Assembly (NCBI GenBank): GCA_045580025.1
Contig: JAZNNB010000069.1
Location: 1 to 9,344, forward strand
Length of the DNA stretch: 9,344 bases
From: SIG440 sp045580025
GTDB lineage: Bacteria; Bacillota; Clostridia; Monoglobales; Monoglobaceae
Direction: 5' to 3'
The notes beneath the pieces are model-generated. The model made no database searches. It was not told the origin of the DNA and was given only the letters and a program-made list of their open reading frames with translations. Both the position numbers and the translations under genes were made by a program. This document shows positions 5,623-9,344 of this stretch, piece by piece (position 1 is the stretch's first letter; every line of letters begins with the position of its first letter).

Positions 5623-6339
5623 ATGATAGATATACACAGCCATATTCTTCCTGAAATGGATGACGGAAGCAGGAGCGTTGAGGAAAGCAAAAAAATGCTG
5701 GATAGTTTTTGGGAGCAGGGCGTTGAAGCGGTTGTTGCAACCCCTCACTTTTATATTGACGAAACCAGCGTAGAGGATTTCCTAAAAAAGAGAGAGAGTT
5801 GTAAAGAAAAACTTATCTTGGGTCTTGGGAATACAAAGCGTCCAAAAATTGTTCTGGGAGCTGAAGTGCAGTTTTTTCCTGAAATTTATTCCATGGACCG
5901 TGCAGAGGATTTGTGTATAAGCGGCACGGGTTATATGCTTGTTGAAATGCCATTTGATGAATGGAATAAATATACATATAGAACTCTTGAAAAACTTTAT
6001 ACAGCGAAAGGCATTACACCCATAATTGCCCATGTGGAAAGGTATCTGGACTTTCAAAAAGAAACTGATGTTGAAATAGTTAAAAAGCTTAAAGATGTCC
6101 ATGCTTTGATACAAATAAACACAAGCTTTTTGACTTCAGGAAAGACACGGAGAAAAGCGCTTAATCTTGTAAAAAAAGGTCTTGTAAATTTTTTGGGTAC
6201 CGATGCCCACAATACCGAGTCAAGACCGCCTCAGCTGAGATTGGGATTTGATGAGATTTACAAGAAATTGGGTGACGAAGGCATTGCTGCTCTTGCCTAT
6301 TGGGGCGAAAAGCTTATGAATAAGATGACAACAATTTAG
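5623..6339 (+). CDS. CpsB/YwqE-family PHP protein tyrosine phosphatase
   Basis: A metal-dependent cytoplasmic phosphatase of the PHP superfamily that, in Bacillota capsule loci, removes phosphate from the BY-kinase tail. The product is 238 residues (family ~240-255). It begins with the signature MIDIHSHILP-DDG (residues 1-15; H5, H7, D14). Further metal or catalytic positions are H42 (ATPHF), E81 (GAEVQF), E108 (LVEMPF), H137 (AHVERY), and D194 and H196 (LGTDAHN), so the site looks complete. E11 replaces the glycine usual in LPGxDDG. The ATG at 5623 is supported by AAAGGGG (5608-5614) eight bases upstream; the frame is open back to a GTG at 5566, but that lies inside the hairpin arm. The pairing with the kinase is the classic one; here no biosynthesis genes follow. 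Confidence 0.95.
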   Translation: MIDIHSHILPEMDDGSRSVEESKKMLDSFWEQGVEAVVATPHFYIDETSVEDFLKKRESCKEKLILGLGNTKRPKIVLGAEVQFFPEIYSMDRAEDLCISGTGYMLVEMPFDEWNKYTYRTLEKLYTAKGITPIIAHVERYLDFQKETDVEIVKKLKDVHALIQINTSFLTSGKTRRKALNLVKKGLVNFLGTDAHNTESRPPQLRLGFDEIYKKLGDEGIAALAYWGEKLMNKMTTI

Positions 6340-6361
6340 AAAGATAGCTTGGTGTTGAAAA

Positions 6362-7027
6362 ATGAAAATATTTAAAAAGCTTGCAATTTCAATTTTTATA
6401 ATCCTTTTTGTAGCAATAGTAGTTTTAGGTATATGGCAATATGAAAACATAAAGGTTCTTTTAAAAACCGCAGGTTCTTCCGGCGAAAGCATTGCCATGG
6501 AGATAGACAGCAGTAAAAAAGCCTTTGAGGAAGCGGTTCAAAAACAATATCCTTCTGTGATAAGCGACCTCACCGCGGAAGAAGAAAAGAAACTTATTAA
6601 GGGCGAATTATCTGTTGAAGAAGCGGTGTCGATACTCACTAAGAAGTATGAGGAAAAACCGAAGAATGTGTCCCAGTCAGAAATCGACAAGCTGGTAGGA
6701 AAGCGTGCCATTGAATTATATAGCCTAAAAGCATACTACCTCGGGCAGCTTGGTCAACTTGAAGGCAAAGTAAAAAATGATTATTTGAGCTTGCCGAAGG
6801 AAAAGAGAAATCTCATAGGGAAAAAAGAACTTGTGACTAAGTATATGAGCACGGTGGTGGGACTTCTTAATCAGTGTGACGCCAAGGTGGAGAACATTCT
6901 TTCGGAGCTGAAAGCCGATATTGAAAAACTTAATGGGGACACCTCGATCATCAAGACAATCCGTGAAGCTTATAAAAATGAGAAGAACCTAAAGAAAGCC
7001 TACTATATAAAGCTTTTGGAGGAATAG
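6362..7027 (+). CDS. Membrane-anchored protein of unknown function in the kinase operon
   Basis: No family was recognised. The 221-residue product has a basic start (MKIFKK) and one hydrophobic helix (about 7-25) ending in GIWQYE, with no lipobox cysteine and no clear signal peptidase site, so it looks like a signal anchor. The remaining ~195 residues are charged and almost wholly helical in character, rich in Lys, Glu and Leu (for example LTAEEEKKLIKGELSVEEAV), and by the positive-inside rule would face outside. The start follows the phosphatase by 22 bases with only a weak site (GGTG, 6351-6354), suggesting low or coupled translation. No promoter is visible in the gap, so it belongs to the kinase operon. 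Its position suggests a surface partner or target of that module, but no function can be assigned. Confidence 0.85.
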   Translation: MKIFKKLAISIFIILFVAIVVLGIWQYENIKVLLKTAGSSGESIAMEIDSSKKAFEEAVQKQYPSVISDLTAEEEKKLIKGELSVEEAVSILTKKYEEKPKNVSQSEIDKLVGKRAIELYSLKAYYLGQLGQLEGKVKNDYLSLPKEKRNLIGKKELVTKYMSTVVGLLNQCDAKVENILSELKADIEKLNGDTSIIKTIREAYKNEKNLKKAYYIKLLEE

Positions 7028-7047
7028 TCAAAAGGGGAGGGGAAAAT

Positions 7048-7986
7048 GTGAAAAAACGATATATGCGTATTTTTAGCAGCCTTTTGCTGTTGGTTTTTAT
7101 GGTGTCAGTTTCCGTGGGAGCTTTTTCTGATGTTGATAGCTCTACTGATGAAGGAAAGGCTATTTCCAAAATGAGACAGAATGGTTACATTCAGGGCTTT
7201 GAGGATGGAACGTTCAGACCAAAGGCAACTCTTACCCGTGCAGAATTTGTTACCATTATCAACAAAATGTATGGATATTCTGTTGTGGCAGAGAATATAT
7301 TTAATGATGTATCGGAATCCGACTGGTTCTTTGATGAGGTTCTGGCAGCGGCGAATGCAGGTTACATCAAAGGCATGGGGGACGGCAGGTTTGCGCCCAA
7401 TGAAACGGTGAGCCGTGAACAGGTGTGCGTGATGCTTGACTCTATTTTAAGCCCCTCTGAAACCTATTATAAGCCCACTATAACCGATGCAGTTTCGGAT
7501 TGGGCAAAGGATAGTGTGGAAAAGCTTGTTGCTAATTATTTGTTCGTTCTTGAAGACGAGGGGAAGTTTCGTGCTACGATGCCTATCACTCGGGGTGAGG
7601 TTTGCATGGCTCTTGAAAAATGTATAGTTGATGTGGATTTTGAAGCTATTTTCAAGCCCATTGATCTTGAAAGTATGGCTCAGGAAGAACTCGCCAAACG
7701 ACTTCAGGCGATTATTGAATGTATGGAAAAGACAATTATTCCAATGTATCAGGATAAAGATGTAATCAAGGTCGGCACAATGGTGGTTGACAGCATGAAA
7801 GAATATCTCAAGGACAGTAGCTTTGATTATGTTGCGGCAGCTCAGAAAACATACGATGTTTATCGGAGATTTAACGGAGCAAAGGCGCGTGAGTTTAAAA
7901 ATCCTATATATGAAAATATGGAAACTGACGATTTGGTGATTCTTTTTGATTTCTTTTATAGACCTGAGATGACTCTTGTTGAGTAG
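7048..7986 (+). CDS. SLH-domain cell-surface protein
   Basis: A 312-residue exported protein with signal peptide MKKRYMRIF followed by a hydrophobic core (about 8-24), probable cleavage after A25. Three S-layer homology domains follow. SLH1 (26-76) has GYIQGFEDGTFRP and LTRAEF; SLH2 (85-134) has GYIKGMGDGRFAP and VSREQV. SLH3 (about 146-192) is degenerate, with ITRGEV. SLH trimers non-covalently bind secondary cell-wall polysaccharide, often pyruvylated. The last ~115 residues are helical (for example SMAQEELAKRLQAIIE) and unrecognised. The start is GTG at 7048, after a strong purine-rich site (GGGGAGGGG, 7034-7042); the ATG at 7046 overlaps it but is followed at once by TGA. Two stops in tandem (TAG, TAA; 7984-7989) end it. 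It lies 20 bases after the anchored unknown, probably in the same operon. No terminator was found after it. Confidence 0.93.
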   Translation: MKKRYMRIFSSLLLLVFMVSVSVGAFSDVDSSTDEGKAISKMRQNGYIQGFEDGTFRPKATLTRAEFVTIINKMYGYSVVAENIFNDVSESDWFFDEVLAAANAGYIKGMGDGRFAPNETVSREQVCVMLDSILSPSETYYKPTITDAVSDWAKDSVEKLVANYLFVLEDEGKFRATMPITRGEVCMALEKCIVDVDFEAIFKPIDLESMAQEELAKRLQAIIECMEKTIIPMYQDKDVIKVGTMVVDSMKEYLKDSSFDYVAAAQKTYDVYRRFNGAKAREFKNPIYENMETDDLVILFDFFYRPEMTLVE

Positions 7987-8039
7987 TAATGTTGTTTTTT
8001 GCAAAGCTGCTTGCTTAAAAAGAAAATACAAATTTTATC

Positions 8040-8068
8040 TTGACAAACAGGCAGTTTTGCGATATAAT
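8040..8068 (+). promoter_or_regulatory. Perfect-consensus promoter of tRNA-Ile2
   Basis: TTGACA (8040-8045), a 17-base spacer and TATAAT (8063-8068). The start point would be near 8075, leaving a leader of about 18 bases before the tRNA, as expected for a stable-RNA promoter. Confidence 0.93.
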
Positions 8069-8087
8069 AACTTTTGTTGCAAAACTG
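8052..8087. repeat. Perfect 9-base inverted repeat flanking the -10 of the tRNA-Ile2 promoter
   Basis: CAGTTTTGC (8052-8060) and its exact complement GCAAAACTG (8079-8087) lie 27 bases apart centre to centre, symmetrically around the -10 box and probable start point. Only the right arm should be transcribed, so it cannot form a hairpin in the RNA from this promoter. It looks like a possible protein-binding site, though chance is not excluded. Confidence 0.6.
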
Positions 8088-8092
8088 AATAA

Positions 8093-8169
8093 GGATCTTT
8101 AGCTCAGTTGGTTAGAGCAACCGGCTCATAACCGGTCGGTCCGGGGTTCGAGTCCCTGAAGATCCACCA
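8093..8169 (+). tRNA. tRNA-Ile2 (CAU anticodon, lysidine type), alternatively tRNA-Met
   Basis: A complete 77-base cloverleaf with encoded CCA. Acceptor stem GGATCTT/AAGATCC, D stem GCTC/GAGC, anticodon stem ACCGG/CCGGT around CTCATAA, T stem CGGGG/CCCTG around TTCGAGT. The anticodon at 8127-8129 is CAT. It lacks the initiator features (unpaired first position, three G-C pairs next to the anticodon loop). From memory, the body (GGAxCTTTAGCTCAGTTGGTTAGAGC, loop CTCATAA) resembles B. subtilis tRNA-Ile(CAU), and a separate tRNA at 8487-8563 matches elongator Met. It is therefore most likely the isoleucine tRNA whose C34 is changed to lysidine by TilS to read AUA. Confidence 0.85.
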
Positions 8170-8175
8170 ACCTTG

Positions 8176-8199
8176 ATACCACCCTTAAGGGTGGTATTT
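8176..8199 (+). terminator. Terminator after tRNA-Ile2
   Basis: A perfect 22-base palindrome (8176-8197) gives a nine-base-pair stem ATACCACCC/GGGTGGTAT with a TTAA loop. The T-run is weak (TTT, then GTTGTTG). It lies seven bases past the CCA end. Confidence 0.75.
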
Positions 8200-8323
8200 G
8201 TTGTTGATAGGCTTTTTTGTTGTCACAAAAACAGATTCAAAATTCGTTCTTGGGAATTGTTTTCATCTCACAGGGAGAATTGCTAAAAAGCGTGCATATT
8301 GTATGAACGTGAAAACTAAAAAT

Positions 8324-8347
8324 AAAAAATCCTGTCTTTCGACAGGA
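8324..8347 (-). terminator. Terminator after tRNA-Glu (- strand)
   Basis: On the - strand, TCCTGTC/GACAGGA (8341-8347 and 8330-8336) closes a GAAA tetraloop and runs into ATTTTTTA (8323-8330). It lies eight bases beyond the tRNA-Glu CCA end and faces the tRNA-Ile2 unit. Confidence 0.9.
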
Positions 8348-8354
8348 CCTTTTC

Positions 8355-8429
8355 TGGTGACTCCTAGGGGATTCGAACCCCTGTAGCCGCCGTGAGAGGG
8401 CGGAGTCTTAACCACTTGACCAAGGAGCC
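8355..8429 (-). tRNA. tRNA-Glu (anticodon CTC)
   Basis: A complete 75-base cloverleaf on the - strand with encoded CCA (8357-8355). Acceptor stem GGCTCCT/AGGAGTC with one G-U pair, anticodon stem CCGCC/GGCGG around CTCTCAC, T stem AGGGG/CCCCT around TTCGAAT. The anticodon CTC lies at 8396-8394 and reads GAG. The body matches the usual bacterial tRNA-Glu layout (TTGGTCAAGTGGTTAAGAC). It follows tRNA-Met on the same strand. Confidence 0.97.
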
Positions 8430-8453
8430 TTATTGAATTTTATTCCCTTGTAG

Positions 8454-8480
8454 AAAACCCGTGTATAAAACACGGGTTTT
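8454..8480 (-). terminator. Hairpin between tRNA-Met and tRNA-Glu (- strand)
   Basis: A perfect 11-base-pair stem AAAACCCGTGT (8470-8480 on -) / ACACGGGTTTT (8454-8464 on -) with a five-base loop, then TTTTCTA on the - strand. It resembles a weak terminator or attenuator, or a stabilising or processing hairpin in a two-tRNA transcript. No separate promoter was seen for tRNA-Glu, so at least some read-through is expected. Confidence 0.65.
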
Positions 8481-8486
8481 AAAGGG

Positions 8487-8563
8487 TGGTAGCGGTAACT
8501 AGATTCGAACTAGTGACACTACGGGTATGAACCGTATGCTCTAGCCAACTGAGCTATACCGCC
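8487..8563 (-). tRNA. tRNA-Met, elongator (anticodon CAT)
   Basis: A complete 77-base cloverleaf on the - strand with encoded CCA (8489-8487). Acceptor stem GGCGGTA/TACCGCT (G-U first pair), D stem GCTC/GAGC, anticodon stem TACGG/CCGTA around TTCATAC. The anticodon CAT is at 8529-8527. The body closely resembles B. subtilis elongator tRNA-Met (GGCGGT start, TTCATAC loop, CCGCTACCA end), as I remember it. The paired first position and lack of three G-C pairs next to the anticodon argue against the initiator. Confidence 0.95.
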
Positions 8564-8571
8564 ATATGCTT

Positions 8572-8585
8572 GTCCCACTTGGGAC
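8572..8585 (-). other. Small hairpin in the tRNA-Met leader
   Basis: GTCCC AAGT GGGAC on the - strand starts at about the predicted transcription start and would form a five-base-pair hairpin at the 5' end of the precursor, 8 bases before the mature tRNA. It may affect leader stability before RNase P cleavage. Confidence 0.5.
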
Positions 8586-8591
8586 CTTTCT

Positions 8592-8620
8592 ATGTTACCA
8601 CAAAAGTTTCGGGTTGTCAA
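8592..8620 (-). promoter_or_regulatory. Promoter of the tRNA-Met/tRNA-Glu unit (- strand)
   Basis: On the - strand, TTGACA (8620-8615), a 17-base spacer and TAACAT (8597-8592), with TGG just upstream of the -10 (extended -10). Transcription would start near 8585, about 20 bases before tRNA-Met. Confidence 0.85.
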
Positions 8621-8669
8621 GAGAAAAATGAAAAATTTTAAAAGATAGTTTGTTTTGGCTATTCCATTG

Positions 8670-9344
8670 CTATTCATCAAAAGAATGCTCTTTGTATGAC
8701 ACATAAAAGTTTACTAAAAGCAGGGTGATTACGGGGGCAAGTATCATTCCTGATACCCCGAAAAAACGAAGACCCACATAAACACTTATCAGGGTGAGGA
8801 TGGGGTGTATGCCGATTTGTTGGCTTACAATTTTAGGTTCTGCCAGTTGACGTACGATAAAGACCAGACCCTGAATAATAAGAAGTGCCACAAAGGAATA
8901 TATATCACCATAAGCCAGTGAGGCAAGGGACCAGGGGATGAGTATTATACCTGTGCCGAAAAAAGGCAATGCATCAACAAGGCCGCAGATAAGTCCCCAC
9001 AAAAGAGCATAATCCTTTCCAATGATCCAAAGGCAAACAGAGACCAAAACAGCGGTCAATGCCATAAGAATCAGCTGTGCTTTTAAATAGGAAGAAAAAG
9101 CATGGGTAAGAAAGCTTTTGGTTCTTGTAAGGATTTTCATTGACCGTCTTGGGAAAAGCTCGTGAAGAAAGTTTGTTATAAGATTATAGTCTTTTGTAAA
9201 GAAAAATGTTCCCAAGATAAACATTACAATGAAAAGTGCCATATTGGGAATTGCTCCCGCAAAATTTTTGGCAGCATCCAGTGCCGCAGAGGTCACTCTC
9301 GTATAAAATTCTTTTGAATATGCCTCGAAATTCCCTGAAATTTT
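8670..9344 (-). CDS. ytvI: AI-2E-family transporter / YtvI-like integral membrane protein, C-terminal part
   Basis: The frame is open to the window edge (GTG at 9296 is internal), so only the last 224 of probably ~350 residues are seen. It is a polytopic membrane protein with hydrophobic segments around NMALFIVMFILGTFFF, LILMALTAVLVSVCLWII, LLWGLICGLVDALPFFG, IYSFVALLIIQGLVFIV and MILAPVITLLLVNFYVS. Family features are VDALPFFGTG followed by IPW, RQLAEPKIVSQQIGIHPILT and YVGLRFFGVSG followed by AP. The ALPFFGTG...LIPW form is closest to YtvI, a sporulation-associated member, as I remember it; the wider family includes transport and ion-exchange proteins of varied or unknown substrate. The assignment to YtvI rather than another AI-2E member is tentative. 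No clear terminator was found downstream, so transcription may run into the tRNA-Met unit on the same strand. Confidence 0.85.
   Translation of the reverse strand, partial: KISGNFEAYSKEFYTRVTSAALDAAKNFAGAIPNMALFIVMFILGTFFFTKDYNLITNFLHELFPRRSMKILTRTKSFLTHAFSSYLKAQLILMALTAVLVSVCLWIIGKDYALLWGLICGLVDALPFFGTGIILIPWSLASLAYGDIYSFVALLIIQGLVFIVRQLAEPKIVSQQIGIHPILTLISVYVGLRFFGVSGMILAPVITLLLVNFYVSYKEHSFDE

Noticed and set aside
7046..7048. ATG as start of the SLH gene
   Set aside because: It is followed immediately by TGA; the coding frame begins at the overlapping GTG at 7048.
7447..8031. A 194-codon open frame opposite the SLH gene
   Set aside because: Antisense to a clear SLH-domain coding frame, with a composition (many Phe, Ile, His, Asn) typical of a shadow frame and no family motif.
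8093..8169. Initiator tRNA-fMet for the + strand CAU tRNA
   Set aside because: The first acceptor pair is a normal G-C and the anticodon stem ends ACCGG/CCGGT, without three consecutive G-C pairs beside the loop.
8198..8386. Open frame on + ending in 'VTPRGFEPL'
   Set aside because: The ending is the usual false translation of the strand opposite a tRNA (here tRNA-Glu); it starts with TTG in a terminator tail and has no ribosome binding site.
8519..8704. Open frame on - reading 'GGIAQLARAYGSYP'
   Set aside because: It is translated tRNA-Met plus its promoter region, a common false gene.

Overview
The window looks like chromosomal DNA from an anaerobic Gram-positive bacterium of the class Clostridia (Bacillota). 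The evidence is AT-rich intergenic DNA, AGGAGG-type ribosome binding sites, consensus sigma-A promoters with 17-base spacers, a Bacillota-type Wzz-like adaptor / tyrosine kinase / PHP phosphatase cassette, an SLH-domain surface protein and a YtvI-like membrane protein. The species cannot be read from the sequence. There is no sign of phage, transposon or CRISPR.

Region 1 (1-1055) holds the 3' end of a long, acidic, probably secreted protein and a 65-residue protein of unknown function, closed by a strong UUCG-loop terminator. Region 2 (1086-2981) is a housekeeping unit: a promoter, purA (AMP synthesis), a 95-residue conserved-looking unknown protein, a U-less GC hairpin and tRNA-Arg(CCG). It ends in one clear terminator and a second possible one. 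Region 3 (3120-3771) is a single-gene unit, promoter-pgsA-terminator (phosphatidylglycerol synthesis).

Region 4 (3790-7989) is the most interesting part. A near-ideal extended -10 promoter leads five same-strand genes: a Wzz-like membrane adaptor, a bacterial tyrosine (BY) kinase, a CpsB/YwqE-type PHP tyrosine phosphatase, a membrane-anchored protein of unknown function and an SLH-domain protein. No glycosyltransferase, flippase or polymerase gene accompanies them, and the flanks are housekeeping genes, so this looks like an orphan tyrosine phosphorylation module tied to the cell surface. A terminator-like hairpin separates kinase from phosphatase.

Region 5 (8040-8620) holds converging tRNA units. 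tRNA-Ile2(CAU) is on + with its own promoter, whose -10 is flanked by a perfect 9-base inverted repeat. Elongator tRNA-Met(CAU) and tRNA-Glu(CTC) are on - from another promoter. Region 6 (8670-9344, - strand) is the C-terminal part of an AI-2E/YtvI-family membrane protein that runs off the window.

No stretch longer than 300 bases lacks a gene. The main non-coding stretches are 1002-1245 (terminator, promoter and an unexplained ~125-base purA leader), 2944-3214 (two hairpins and the pgsA promoter), 7990-8092 (tRNA-Ile2 promoter and inverted repeat) and 8170-8354 (convergent terminators, otherwise nothing recognised).
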